A stretch of DNA of 64,000 nucleotides from Pseudorhizobium flavum (GTDB lineage Bacteria; Pseudomonadota; Alphaproteobacteria; Rhizobiales; Rhizobiaceae), in NCBI RefSeq assembly GCF_902502825.2, contig NZ_LR723672.1:142960-206959 (forward strand), read 5' to 3'. Shown here in pieces: positions 27,796 to 36,490 of this stretch. Position 1 is the first letter of the stretch. Each line of letters opens with the position of its first letter. The notes beneath the pieces are model-generated. The model did not search any database and was not told the origin of the DNA. It saw only the letters and a list, made by a program, of their open reading frames with translations. Both the position numbers and the translations under genes were made by a program.

Positions 27796-29513
27796 TCGGG
27801 TTCTTCCTCACTTTGTGTGGAGCCGCGGCAGCATTCGTGCCTTCAGCAATTCAGGGCCTGCCCGACCGTACATTGCTCGCTTGAGGGTCTTGAGGCGGTT
27901 GATCTGGCCTTCGGCCTGCCCGTTGCTCCAGGGCAGCTCGATGGCGTTGTTGACGGCATCGATGTCCCTGCGAAGGACGCGAGCGAACCGCATGATAGGG
28001 ATGAGCTCGGAGTCGATCGCATCGTCGATCCATGCATCCAGTGGTGGCGATCTCTTGCCGCGAAGGATGCCGTTGAAGCGCATCGCCAGGCGTCGCATCT
28101 GGACAAACGCCTCAGATCCCTGCTTCAGGGCGTCGACCTTCCTTGCCTGCCGGTCCGTCAGCAGGCCTCGCGGCTTGATACATAGCGCCGCGGCAACCAC
28201 CGGAGAGATTGCATGACCGGTTTCGGGATCTCGAACCGGTTCCGACTTCAACGCGGCGGGCGGTACATCATCGGCCTGTCCCCTTTCGGCCCGCCGCCAA
28301 GCTCCGAGCAACCGCTCCAGATTGGCGAAGCTGCCGGTGTAGCCGCGCTGCTTGACGTCGTGAAACAGATGCCGTCCGCGCCGGTTCCCATCCTTCCAGC
28401 ATTGCGCAAGGAAGGCTTCGAAATACCATGGTGATGTGGGGTTCAGTGCTGCTCGTCGCCTGTCTTGTGGAGCCTCGAACTTGAGCCACTTCGTTATGCT
28501 GCGACGCTCATAGCCGGTCCGTCTGGCGATCTCGCTGTAGGACAGCCCTTGCTGGCGCAAGGCATGGAGCATGTCGAATATCTCCTGGCGAGATTGCCTA
28601 TGCGCAAGACGGGCGCGCCGGCGATGTGTCGCAGCGTCAACAATTGCGTCCTCCGAAAGAATGGCCCTGCCGGTGGCACGCCCGGAAAGGCTCATCTGTT
28701 CTTCGATGGCCGAACGAAGGTTCTGGACCAGATGAAACCGATCGGCGACCTGCCGGGCCTGCGGTGCGCCTTCACGGGTGGCCTGCGCATACAGGCCGCA
28801 GCGGTCGCGGCTGACAATCTCGATGGAAGGATGACTCCGAAGCCACTTGGCCGCATTCTCGACGCTACGGTCATCCAGTATGTCAATAACCGAGCGGCGC
28901 TCGAGGTCGACCATGATGGTCCCATAGCTCGTCGCGCGCCGCCAACTCCAATCATCGATACCGACCACCCGTGTCTTGGAATTGCGTTGGGCAACTGCAG
29001 CATCCCGTTTCAGTTGCCGCAGGATAGTGTCGTCGCTGACCGGTATGCCGAGCCGTTGCATCAACCGCTCGCCAGGACGGCCGCCAGTGCTATGGCCGAG
29101 CAAGCCAACAATCTCTCCGACCCTTCTTGTCCGACGCGCGTATGGATCAGCTACCATCGGAAGACGGTCGGTGAACGTTCGTCGTGCGCATTCCCCATGT
29201 GCACATCGCCAGCGGCTCAGCAGGAGCTTCACTGTCACGGGCTTGCCCTGGACTGGCAGATCCTGGAGGCTGCGGCAGGACCAGCCATGCCGACTTCGGC
29301 TTCGACATCCACAATCGGGGCATACTCCGATCTTGGATCCAGCTGCGGAAACAACCCAACCGTGATCAACGGTGAGCGCGACACCCAGTACTTTGACCCC
29401 TGGACCGGGCGACCATTTCGATTTCGTTCGCATGCCCGCCCATAGCCAAAACCTCGCTAACGGCGAATGAACCACACAAAGTGAGGAAGAACCCGTTTAT
29501 CTGCCAAGCGACA
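27779..29513 (-). mobile_element. ISL3-family insertion sequence
   Basis: The element is about 1.74 kb, with imperfect terminal inverted repeats of about 42 bp. The left end (27779-27820) and the reverse complement of the right end (29472-29513) share TGTCGCTT, GCAG, CGGGTTCTTCC and TCACTTTGTGTGG with three mismatches. The flanks (GCGCCTGG left, AGAGCGGC right) show no target duplication. It joins a truncated cueR 3' end to a truncated metallo-hydrolase gene, so its arrival was accompanied by a deletion or rearrangement. Confidence 0.85.
27808..29433 (-). CDS. ISL3-family transposase
   Basis: A 541-residue transposase with an N-terminal zinc-finger-like region (VCPDCGCRS, later CAHGECARRTF), the DDE-type core seen in VGIDDWSWRR, ADRFHLVQNL and the hallmark C-terminal WSNGQAEGQINRLK with RAMYGRA. 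The frame appears intact, so the element may be active. ATG 29433 is chosen over an upstream ATG at 29475 that lies inside the terminal repeat. Confidence 0.93.
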   Translation of the reverse strand: MRTKSKWSPGPGVKVLGVALTVDHGWVVSAAGSKIGVCPDCGCRSRSRHGWSCRSLQDLPVQGKPVTVKLLLSRWRCAHGECARRTFTDRLPMVADPYARRTRRVGEIVGLLGHSTGGRPGERLMQRLGIPVSDDTILRQLKRDAAVAQRNSKTRVVGIDDWSWRRATSYGTIMVDLERRSVIDILDDRSVENAAKWLRSHPSIEIVSRDRCGLYAQATREGAPQARQVADRFHLVQNLRSAIEEQMSLSGRATGRAILSEDAIVDAATHRRRARLAHRQSRQEIFDMLHALRQQGLSYSEIARRTGYERRSITKWLKFEAPQDRRRAALNPTSPWYFEAFLAQCWKDGNRRGRHLFHDVKQRGYTGSFANLERLLGAWRRAERGQADDVPPAALKSEPVRDPETGHAISPVVAAALCIKPRGLLTDRQARKVDALKQGSEAFVQMRRLAMRFNGILRGKRSPPLDAWIDDAIDSELIPIMRFARVLRRDIDAVNNAIELPWSNGQAEGQINRLKTLKRAMYGRAGPELLKARMLPRLHTK

Positions 29514-29895
29514 AGAGCGGCAGCGCGGGCTTGTGCTTCGAGAAGCCGTGGCGGTTCGCGTACTCGGCATCCTTTTCCTGAAGAAATCCGCTGTCCCGGA
29601 GAAGTATGCCGCAGAGTTCCATCGTCGCGTGCGAGGTGTAGATCTTCCCGGCAAAGCCGTCACGCGCCAGCGCCGGGAGATAGCCAGAGTGGTCGAGATG
29701 AGCATGTGTGAGGCAGACCGCGTCGATGGTGCTGGGCTCCACAGGGAACGGAGCCCAGTTGCGGAGTCGCAGCTGCTTCAGCCCCTGAAAGAGCCCGCAA
29801 TCGAAGAGTATCCTCTTGCCGCCCTTTTCCAGCAGGAAACGCGATCCGGTGACGGTGCCGGCGGCGCCCAGGAATGAAATCGATACGCTCATCAT
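29514..29895 (-). pseudogene. beta-CASP metallo-hydrolase, copy B, truncated by ISL3
   Basis: About 127 N-terminal residues match the complete copy at 6128-7486: [38 protein letters not shown] and [20 protein letters not shown] (each conserved). Sequence similarity stops where the ISL3 terminal repeat begins, so some 325 residues including the beta-CASP domain are missing. The product would lack later metal ligands. ATG codons at 29895 and 29892 follow GGAGCG. Confidence 0.88.
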
Positions 29896-29964
29896 CGCTC
29901 CAGTTCTGTATCAGCTACGCGGGTGCTATCGCGGCGGCGCAGGCGGCCGCCGCGATAGCGCTGG

Positions 29965-30615
29965 TCACATCATTCCCATCGGCATCAGCAGGTCATCGGC
30001 CGCCTTCTTCTGGGTTTCGTCCAGCGAGGCGTAGAAAGGCTCGATCGTCGCCTTGAGGCGGCGCAGTCCATCAAGGCGCGCCGAAAGCGCGCTCTCCCTG
30101 TCCGCGACCCGCTGTGGCAAGGTCTTTGAACCGTCGCCCTGCATCATTCCGTCCGTTCCGGCCATCATGTTCTTGGATGCGTCGGCTTGGGCGCGCAGGG
30201 CCTCGGCGACAGGCTCCCAGAGCTTCTCCTGGGCCTCGGTGACCTTCAGCTCGGTGCGCAGGAAGGCGATCCGTCCCTCCACGCGATCAGGCGACATCAT
30301 GTGCCGCATCGAACCGCCCGCGGCCATTCCGTTGGCCGACATCATGCTCCGCATCATCCCGGCATGGCTGCCCATCATCTGCTTCATCATCTCCATCATG
30401 TCACCGCCCATCATACCTCCCCCCATCATGGGGGATCCCGCGTCAGGCGCGGGTGCGGCGGAGGTTGCCGGGGCGGCAGGTTGGGCGGCGGCTTCTGGAG
30501 CGGAACCCGCAGCCGGAGCCTCGGTGGTGGCCGGGTGATGGGCTTCCTCGGCAAAGGCCGGGGCGGCAGCAAGCAGCAGAGCTGCGGCGAAAGCGGTTCT
30601 GGAAATCGTCTTCAT
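29965..30615 (-). CDS. Spy/CpxP-like (LTxxQ) periplasmic protein, Met-rich
   Basis: A 216-residue secreted protein: signal peptide to about residue 22, an Ala/Pro-rich linker, a methionine-rich region (MMGGGMMGGDMMEMMKQMM), and then a helical Spy/CpxP-like domain with LRTELKVTEAQEKLW. Spy-like proteins act as periplasmic chaperones or metal sensors; the methionines suggest copper binding. ATG 30615 follows GAAGGAG. It is the last intact gene of the operon Cys-rich protein-oxidase-propeller. A perfect 14-bp stem with a 7-nt loop (29925-29959) lies just downstream and may end the transcript. Confidence 0.85.
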   Translation of the reverse strand: MKTISRTAFAAALLLAAAPAFAEEAHHPATTEAPAAGSAPEAAAQPAAPATSAAPAPDAGSPMMGGGMMGGDMMEMMKQMMGSHAGMMRSMMSANGMAAGGSMRHMMSPDRVEGRIAFLRTELKVTEAQEKLWEPVAEALRAQADASKNMMAGTDGMMQGDGSKTLPQRVADRESALSARLDGLRRLKATIEPFYASLDETQKKAADDLLMPMGMM

Positions 30616-30670
30616 GTCTGTGCTCCTTCGGTGAGGGAATTCCCGGGCGGCGCCGCCGCCCGGGCATGCT

Positions 30671-31885
30671 TCATCGTGCCTGGAAGGTGATACCGTTGGG
30701 GCCCTCGCCCACCTCATGGGTGCGGACGACGGACTGGCTGGCGACGGAAATCTCGGAAACGGTGCCGTCCAGGATATTTGTGACGAAGACATAGGCGCCA
30801 TCGTCGCTGACGGTGACGCCATGCGCTCCCTTTCCAGTCGTGATGGTCTTCACCACGGCGCCGCTCGCCACATCTATGACCGAAACCGTCTCGTCCGGCT
30901 CCACTTCAGTGCCTTGGTTGGCCACGTATACGAAGCGGCTGTCAGGGGTTGCATGCATCTGGATAGGAGAACGTCCAACGTCGACGCGTGCGATAACCTG
31001 CCGGGAGGCGGTATCGATGACGGCAACCTTGTTCTCGTCCCTCAGGGAAACATAGACCTGCGTACCGTCCGGCGTGAAGCCGACCTGGACCGGGGCCTTG
31101 CCGACCTCGATCCTGTCTGTCTCCTCAAGCGAGGCTGCGTCGATCACGGAGACAGTGCCGCCTTCGACATTGGCCACGTAGATAGACTTGCCGTCAGGGC
31201 TCATTCGCAGCCCATGCGGGTAATCGCCCGTGGCTATCGTCGCCACGGCCTCGCCCGTACCAAGATCAATAACGGAAACGGTGTCGTCGCCGGAATTGGA
31301 AGCGAACGCGCGGCTGCCGTCCAGATCGGCAATGACATGTGCCGGATGGCGTCCGACCGGCACCGACAACACCGGAGCCGATGGGAAGTTCACCGTATCC
31401 ATAACGATCAGTGTGCCGCCAGCCTCGTCGCCGCCATCATGAGCGACATCGCCGCCGTGGCCGCCATCTTCCGCGGCCTCCCCGTTGTGATCGCCGTCGC
31501 CTTCTGCTTCTGCCGTTGCCTCACCGCCGTGATCGTCGCTGCCGCCACCATGTCCGGGGGCTCCCGAATCAGACAGAGGCGTTCCGACGGCAAGAAGGCG
31601 ATTCTTGCCCGGGACGAACTGGACATTGTGAGGCGTAACACCAACCGGGGCAATTTCCACTTTGCCGGTTTCCAGCTCAATACGGCTCACGGAGTTGCCA
31701 TATTCATCCGCGGTGTAGACGAACCCGGATTGCGCAGACTGGGCGCTTACGGGAGGCGCAAACGACACCGCAAATGCGAGGATCGACGCGCCAAGGCCGA
31801 ACATGGCCGCGCGCCTGGTAGCGGTCATTGAAAGTTGCGGAAGTGAGACGGCGACAGCTGCCGTGTTCTTGGAATGCTTCTTCAT
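30671..31885 (-). CDS. YVTN-type beta-propeller protein with His/acid-rich insert
   Basis: This 404-residue exported protein has a Tat-like/Sec signal (TATRRAAMFGL, cleavage near residue 48) and six or seven repeats of the YVTN kind (for example SIYVANVEGGTVSVIDAAS as IYVANVEGGTVSVID, and VYVSLRDENKVAVID). Between the first and second blades is an insert of about 50 residues (about 108-160) made mostly of Gly, Asp, Glu and His, likely to bind metal. YVTN propellers often serve as periplasmic binding or scaffold proteins beside multicopper oxidases and nitrite reductases. It lies 18 bp from the oxidase gene. Confidence 0.88.
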   Translation of the reverse strand: MKKHSKNTAAVAVSLPQLSMTATRRAAMFGLGASILAFAVSFAPPVSAQSAQSGFVYTADEYGNSVSRIELETGKVEIAPVGVTPHNVQFVPGKNRLLAVGTPLSDSGAPGHGGGSDDHGGEATAEAEGDGDHNGEAAEDGGHGGDVAHDGGDEAGGTLIVMDTVNFPSAPVLSVPVGRHPAHVIADLDGSRAFASNSGDDTVSVIDLGTGEAVATIATGDYPHGLRMSPDGKSIYVANVEGGTVSVIDAASLEETDRIEVGKAPVQVGFTPDGTQVYVSLRDENKVAVIDTASRQVIARVDVGRSPIQMHATPDSRFVYVANQGTEVEPDETVSVIDVASGAVVKTITTGKGAHGVTVSDDGAYVFVTNILDGTVSEISVASQSVVRTHEVGEGPNGITFQAR

Positions 31886-31903
31886 ATCTTCTTCTCCTGC
31901 TGT

Positions 31904-33355
31904 TCAGCTGACATACTCGACGACGATCATCATGCCCGTGGCCATGTGATATAGTTGGTGACAGTGGAAGGCCCATGTCCCGGGATTCGACGCGTCGAAC
32001 GCGACGGTCACTTCCGCCTGCGGCGGAAGCCACACCGTGTCGCGGCGAGCGCCCCCGATGCGGCGGCCGTTGACCGCCACTACCTGGAAATGGTGGCCAT
32101 GCAGGTGCATTGGGTGGGCCATCATGCTGGCGTTGCGCATGACCAGTTCGACGCGTTCGCCCTCCCGGATCTGGAGCGCCTGGTGCTCGCCCCAAGCCTT
32201 TCCGTTGATGGTCCAGACGTAACCCTCCATGTTGCCTCCGAGCAGCACCGGATGGTTGCGATCTGCCCGCCTGTCCGGCAGCGGCGCCGCCGCACGTAGA
32301 CCCGCCTCGAAGGAAAGGTCGAGCGGCGCTGCAGCTGCCTCTCCAGTGGGAGCGACCCGCCTCACGGCAGCCTGTCTCGTGGCAAGGAGGAACCCGGTCT
32401 GCTGGACCGCTCCTTCCCGGAGCGCGAGAACAGGCCAGGCGCCTTCCTCCTTCGGAACGCGCAGCCGGATGTCGAGCCGCTGCCCCATCCCGAGAGGAAA
32501 ACGGCTGCCACGGACCGGAGCGACGGCGTTCCCGTCCACGGCGATTGCTTCGCCTCCCAGGCTTCCCGTGTCGATCCAGAACGCCGTGGCGGTGGCCCCG
32601 TTTATGAGGCGGAGCCGCACTGAGCCGTTCGCCTCCACCCGGAACACTTCGGGGTCGTCGAGCGTGCGGTCGTTGGCGAGATAAGCGTCGTATTCGATAT
32701 CGTTGATGTCCATGGCCATACCGCCGGACCCGTGGCCGCCACTGCTCGCCCCATGCCCGCCATTTGCTCCCATCCCGGACATGTCATGGCCCGGCATGGG
32801 AGCGCTGGTTCCCGTGAGTCCGGCAAGCAGTTCCTCGGGCGCCTTGAAGCTGAAGTCGTGCAGCAGCACGACGATCTCCTGTTCGTCGAGGCCTGCTTCC
32901 TCCGGATCGGACACGATCAGCGGCGCGGCGAGCAGTTGCTGCTCCTGGAGGGTGTGCGCATGCATCCAGTGCGTGCCGGGCGTGTCCAGCGGGAAAGCGT
33001 AGTCGAAGCCCTCGCCCGGCTTCAACAGCGGCTGTGGGAGGTCAGGCACTCCGTCCTGCCCGAAAGGTGGGATCAGCCCGTGCCAGTGGATCAGGGTCGG
33101 CGCGTCCAGTGCATTTTCAAGACGGACCTGAAAATCCTGACCTGCAGTCAGAGAGAGCCCCTGGGCTCCACCGGGCTGGACCAGTCCGAGGACAGTCGCG
33201 GCGCGCCCGCCGATATCAAGGATGCGCGTCTCTGCACGAAGCAGTGACCGGCTTCCGGCCGCTGAGGCGCTTGAAACAATCAGGGGAGGTACAGCGCTTG
33301 CGAGTCCGCAAGCCGCTGCGGATGCCAGAAACTGGCGTCTGGAAATGGGGTTCAT
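31904..33355 (-). CDS. Tat-exported multicopper oxidase, copy B
   Basis: The 483-residue protein has a Tat signal (SRRQFL) and the copper segments LIHWHG, HWMHAH, HPMHLHGHHF and FHCHQLYHM. The region between domains 1 and 2 is shorter and His/Gly/Met-rich (PGHDMSGMGANGGHG, about residues 190-215). It closely parallels copy A at 11431-12945 in length and sequence around ligands, but has its own insert. The gene follows the Cys-rich small protein after 78 bp and precedes the beta-propeller gene. The repeated gene pairing supports a common role in Cu(I) oxidation. Confidence 0.93.
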   Translation of the reverse strand: MNPISRRQFLASAAACGLASAVPPLIVSSASAAGSRSLLRAETRILDIGGRAATVLGLVQPGGAQGLSLTAGQDFQVRLENALDAPTLIHWHGLIPPFGQDGVPDLPQPLLKPGEGFDYAFPLDTPGTHWMHAHTLQEQQLLAAPLIVSDPEEAGLDEQEIVVLLHDFSFKAPEELLAGLTGTSAPMPGHDMSGMGANGGHGASSGGHGSGGMAMDINDIEYDAYLANDRTLDDPEVFRVEANGSVRLRLINGATATAFWIDTGSLGGEAIAVDGNAVAPVRGSRFPLGMGQRLDIRLRVPKEEGAWPVLALREGAVQQTGFLLATRQAAVRRVAPTGEAAAAPLDLSFEAGLRAAAPLPDRRADRNHPVLLGGNMEGYVWTINGKAWGEHQALQIREGERVELVMRNASMMAHPMHLHGHHFQVVAVNGRRIGGARRDTVWLPPQAEVTVAFDASNPGTWAFHCHQLYHMATGMMIVVEYVS

Positions 33356-33433
33356 CGTTGCAACTTCTCATGTTCGTGACTCCGGCCGTCAGGCCGTTCG
33401 GGGGGAGCGCACGAACCGGTCGGCCGCGTGCGC

Positions 33434-33808
33434 TCAGGCGGTCGCGAGAAGCTTCGGAGGTCGCAACAGGAAGTGAACCTCGCCGGGCGATGAGACCGAA
33501 GAGTGGGCAGCGGGCGCAGGCCTGCTCAGATGAACGTCTGCGAGTCCTTCAAGAGGCACCGGAACGCAGGCGCCGCATCCGGACACGGAAACACAGCAAC
33601 TATCCCCGCCACTGGCGCGACTTTCGTCATCACATGGAGCGTCATGGTTGCTGTGGATGGTTCCAGCATGGGGGCCAGCATGCACGGCGACAAGATGGGT
33701 CTCCTGAAGCGGCGCAGCACCCGCATGGCCGCCGCCAAAAAAAGGCGCAGAAGCAGCAACGAGCAAAGCGACGCACAGGACAAGCCAGCGGCGCGCACCA
33801 TACGTCAC
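33434..33808 (-). CDS. small secreted Cys/His protein preceding multicopper oxidase (copy B)
   Basis: About 124 residues from GTG 33808: a hydrophobic signal (LVLCVALLVAASAPFF), then His-rich stretches, CDDESRASGGDSCCVSVSGCGACVP with five cysteines (seen as DSCCVSVSGCGACV), and a proline-rich end LRPPKLL. Copy A at 10988-11329 has the same order of features. The family is uncertain (DUF2946-like). The start is inferred; an open frame extends to 33949 but the upstream part overlaps box G and lacks a signal peptide. Its place at the head of the oxidase operon points to copper handling. Confidence 0.6.
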   Translation of the reverse strand: MTYGARRWLVLCVALLVAASAPFFGGGHAGAAPLQETHLVAVHAGPHAGTIHSNHDAPCDDESRASGGDSCCVSVSGCGACVPVPLEGLADVHLSRPAPAAHSSVSSPGEVHFLLRPPKLLATA

Positions 33809-33935
33809 TATCCCGGCGTGTTTGCCGGATCTTGTTGACAGGGGGGAACCCGGACTCAACGGCTCTGGTCCTTCCTTAATTGGACACCTGGGGTGACTCT
33901 TCAGACCGAGCGTACCACCGGCCAGACATTGGACT

Positions 33936-33949
33936 TTGTCCCAGATCAA
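33936..33949. promoter_or_regulatory. FNR/FixK-like box G, TTGTCCCAGATCAA
   Basis: The right half ATCAA is exact; the left half TTGTC matches TTG only. It lies 128 bp before the minus-strand Cys-rich protein/multicopper oxidase operon, matching the position of box C in the first such operon. The stretch 33950-34203 holds nothing recognised. Confidence 0.45.
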
Positions 33950-34203
33950 ACTTGGCTCTGTTGGCGACTAATTAAGCGAGTGGGCTATCAAGCGCCTATC
34001 AAAAACGGCGAGCTCAAGTAACTGCGCATGAACGCAACCAACGTGGCATGGAAGTGGGCGACCGCCTCAAGGTTGGAATCTCCAGCTCAGGGCAGAGCCC
34101 TCCTGCGACAGGTGGAGCGCAACGAGCCGACGAGGTCGCGGCTGGTTGGAATAGGATATGCGGTCCTGGAGCGGGAAACCGCGAATGTGCAAAGGCAAGA
34201 CCG

Positions 34204-34227
34204 AAAAGGGCGGCCGTGCGGCCGCCC
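34204..34227 (-). terminator. rho-independent terminator after the Bax-inhibitor-like gene
   Basis: GGGCGGCC pairs with GGCCGCCC around a 4-nt loop, followed on the minus strand by TTTT. It is 27 bp after the stop of the gene at 34254-34997. Confidence 0.7.
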
Positions 34228-34253
34228 CCTTCGCACTCATTGGTCCAGCTCCG

Positions 34254-34997
34254 TTATTCGCGGTTGCCCAGGAACTGCAGCAGGAACATGAACAGGTTGA
34301 TGAAGTCGAGATAAAGCGTCAGCGCGCCCATGATTGCCTTGCGTCCGGCCACCAGCACATCGTCGCCTTCCCAATACATCTCCTTGATCTTCTGCGTGTC
34401 GTAAGCGGTCAGTCCCGCGAAGATCAGCACGCCGATCGCCGAGATGGCGAACTGCATGGCCGAGGACTGCAGGAAGATGTTCACCACCATGGCGATGATG
34501 AGACCGATCAGGCCCATGAACAGGAAGGAGCCCATTCCGGTCAGGTCGCGCTTGGTGGTGTAGCCCCAGAGCGACAGCGCGCCGAACGAGGCGGCCGTGA
34601 TGAAGAACACGCGCACGATGCTCTCGCCGGTGAAGACGAGGAAGATGGACGCGAGCGACAGGCCCATAAGCCCAGCGAACGCCCAGAAGGTCATCTGCGC
34701 CGCCGAGACGCTCATCTTGTGGACGCGGGCGCTCAGGAAGAACACGAAGCCGAGCGGGGCGAGCATGATCACCCAGCGCAGCGGGCTTGCGAAGATCAGC
34801 TGCCCGAAAGCGGTCAGCTGTCCATCGGACACTGCCATCTGCGCGGTGGCGAAAGCGGCCAGGCCGGTGATCGCGAGGCCCAGCGCCATCAGGTTGTAGA
34901 CCCTGATCATATATGCGCGCAGGCCCTCGTCGATTGCGGCGTCGGTGCGCACCCCCGGTGCGACGCGCGTCTGATAATTGCGAAGGGGTTCAGCCAT
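34254..34997 (-). CDS. Bax inhibitor-1/YccA-family membrane protein
   Basis: The 247-residue protein has seven membrane helices and the family end motif AYDTQKIKEMYWEGDD followed by ALTLYLDFINLFMFLLQFLG (seen in pieces). YccA, a family member, binds and modulates FtsH in E. coli. That is of interest because an accessory FtsH is encoded at the left end of this window. ATG 34997 follows AGAGAGAG. A monocistronic unit is likely, with the terminator at 34204-34227. Confidence 0.9.
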   Translation of the reverse strand: MAEPLRNYQTRVAPGVRTDAAIDEGLRAYMIRVYNLMALGLAITGLAAFATAQMAVSDGQLTAFGQLIFASPLRWVIMLAPLGFVFFLSARVHKMSVSAAQMTFWAFAGLMGLSLASIFLVFTGESIVRVFFITAASFGALSLWGYTTKRDLTGMGSFLFMGLIGLIIAMVVNIFLQSSAMQFAISAIGVLIFAGLTAYDTQKIKEMYWEGDDVLVAGRKAIMGALTLYLDFINLFMFLLQFLGNRE

Positions 34998-35806
34998 TGC
35001 TCTCTCTCTTGATTCTGTCCCGGCGAGTCTCTGGCCGTCATTGGACATTATATGATTATCCCTCGGATAGCGATAAAGCGCTGACCGTCCAATAGTTGCG
35101 TTGAAGGCGCGGCAGATTGACACCCCAGCTGCGCCAAGCCCACTCTTAGCGTGCTTGGCCGCGCTCAGACCTGTCGCCGGAACCTGATCATATACGACGG
35201 TCAGAAGCTATGTCGCAAGAATCCGACGAGAGCCAGATCATTGCTGCGTTGCTGATCAGAGCTCTCCAGATCGCGATATCCACCCCATGGAGCCGACAAG
35301 AGAGCCACAACGTCCAAGCGTAAGCAAGTATGCAAATAAGGCAAGCAGTGGCAGATCGTCGAAACTCGGGCGCCGACGCTGTGCTGCATCAGCAGTGATC
35401 CTGCAACATAAAGACCGAGTGGCTCTGCTGCGAGCGCCAGCCGATTACGCCGCGATCTGCGCTTATCAAGGCTTTCTAGCTGGGGAATGTGAAGACTGAA
35501 TATCCGCGCGCAAAATTCGCCAACGGACCGGTACAAAGGCTGCAGGCGGATGCTTCACGATGGCATGTGATGAGGTACAGAGAAGTGGGTCGAGTTCGGA
35601 GTTTGTTAGGGTCTCTTGTCCTTCAACGGACCTGCCGTTAAGCCGCACGAACAGAAGTAGCAGTGGCGGGAAAACTTGGTGCGCTCTGTGGAAGCTCTCC
35701 ACGACGTGCGTTCCCCGCCTCCGGCGAGTACGGCGGACGGGCCCGACACCATTGTGGACCACCGGCATCCGCTGCACCGCTGATGTTGAATTGCATTGGA
35801 GTTCCC
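34998..35806. other. 809-bp stretch without a recognised gene
   Basis: Several frames stay open for 60-110 codons on both strands, but none has a convincing ribosome site, family motif or codon bias. The composition is less GC-rich than in neighbouring genes (for example around 35040-35100 and 35200-35400). A decayed gene or insertion scar is possible; only the GGAG site and start of the DUF6629 gene at its right end are clear. Confidence 0.5.
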
Positions 35807-36490
35807 ATGTGCCTGTCCGCGAATATCAGCTTTGCTGCCGCCGCTGTTCTTCTGCCAGCGGGGGGGCTAAGTACCTATCGCGCCTACAGAGTTGATCCGC
35901 GATACCTCGGCTTGGCTATGCTGCCCGCCCTCTTTGGCGTTCAGCAGCTTTTGGAGGGACTTGTCTGGACCGCCGGTGCAGCAGGCGAAACCCATGAGAT
36001 CGTTCAATACTCGCTGGCCTACATGTTCTTCGCCTGGCTGGTCTGGCCAGTGTGGGTACCCATTTCGACCTATTTTCTCGAAAGCGGCCGCCGCCGCGCC
36101 TTGTACCTTGCTTTTGCGGTTGCTGGTGGGATGATCGGTGCATTACAGTACGTCCCCTACTTTGCGCACGACGGCTGGCTCGTAACGACGTTTCTGGAGA
36201 ATGCAATCCGATACGAAGGCACCGAGCTGTTGGATTTGGTGACATCGCGAGAAGTAACCTATAGCATTTATCTTTCGGCTATCATTGCGCCGCTTTTGCT
36301 TTCAAGCGATCCAGAGGTTAAGGTTTTCGGCCTCCTGGTCGCCGGTGTTCTTGGCGTGACGTATGCCTTCTTCGCGTTCGCCTACATTTCAGTTTTTTGT
36401 TTTGGGGGTGCCGTCATGTCTATTTACCTGGTATTCATGATATTCCGAAAACCAACGGCTGGTATCCCAGAACCGTCGGCAGCGCGTTGA
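35807..36490 (+). CDS. DUF6629-type membrane protein, copy B
   Basis: A 227-residue polytopic protein clearly related to copy A at 17532-18200: start MCLSANISFAAAAVLLPAG, then LFGVQQLLEGLVW, YMFFAWLVWPVWVP, ALQYVPYFAHDGWL, and the end FGLLVAGVLGVTYAFF (given in fragments), AYISVFCFGGA. ATG 35807 follows GGAG with five-base spacing; an in-frame ATG at 35783 is a weaker option. No partner gene adjoins it here, unlike copy A. The function is unknown. Confidence 0.75.
   Translation: MCLSANISFAAAAVLLPAGGLSTYRAYRVDPRYLGLAMLPALFGVQQLLEGLVWTAGAAGETHEIVQYSLAYMFFAWLVWPVWVPISTYFLESGRRRALYLAFAVAGGMIGALQYVPYFAHDGWLVTTFLENAIRYEGTELLDLVTSREVTYSIYLSAIIAPLLLSSDPEVKVFGLLVAGVLGVTYAFFAFAYISVFCFGGAVMSIYLVFMIFRKPTAGIPEPSAAR

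Noticed and set aside
35201..35536. 111-codon minus-strand open frame in the gap before DUF6629
   Set aside because: No ribosome site, motif or consistent codon bias; listed only as part of an unexplained gap.
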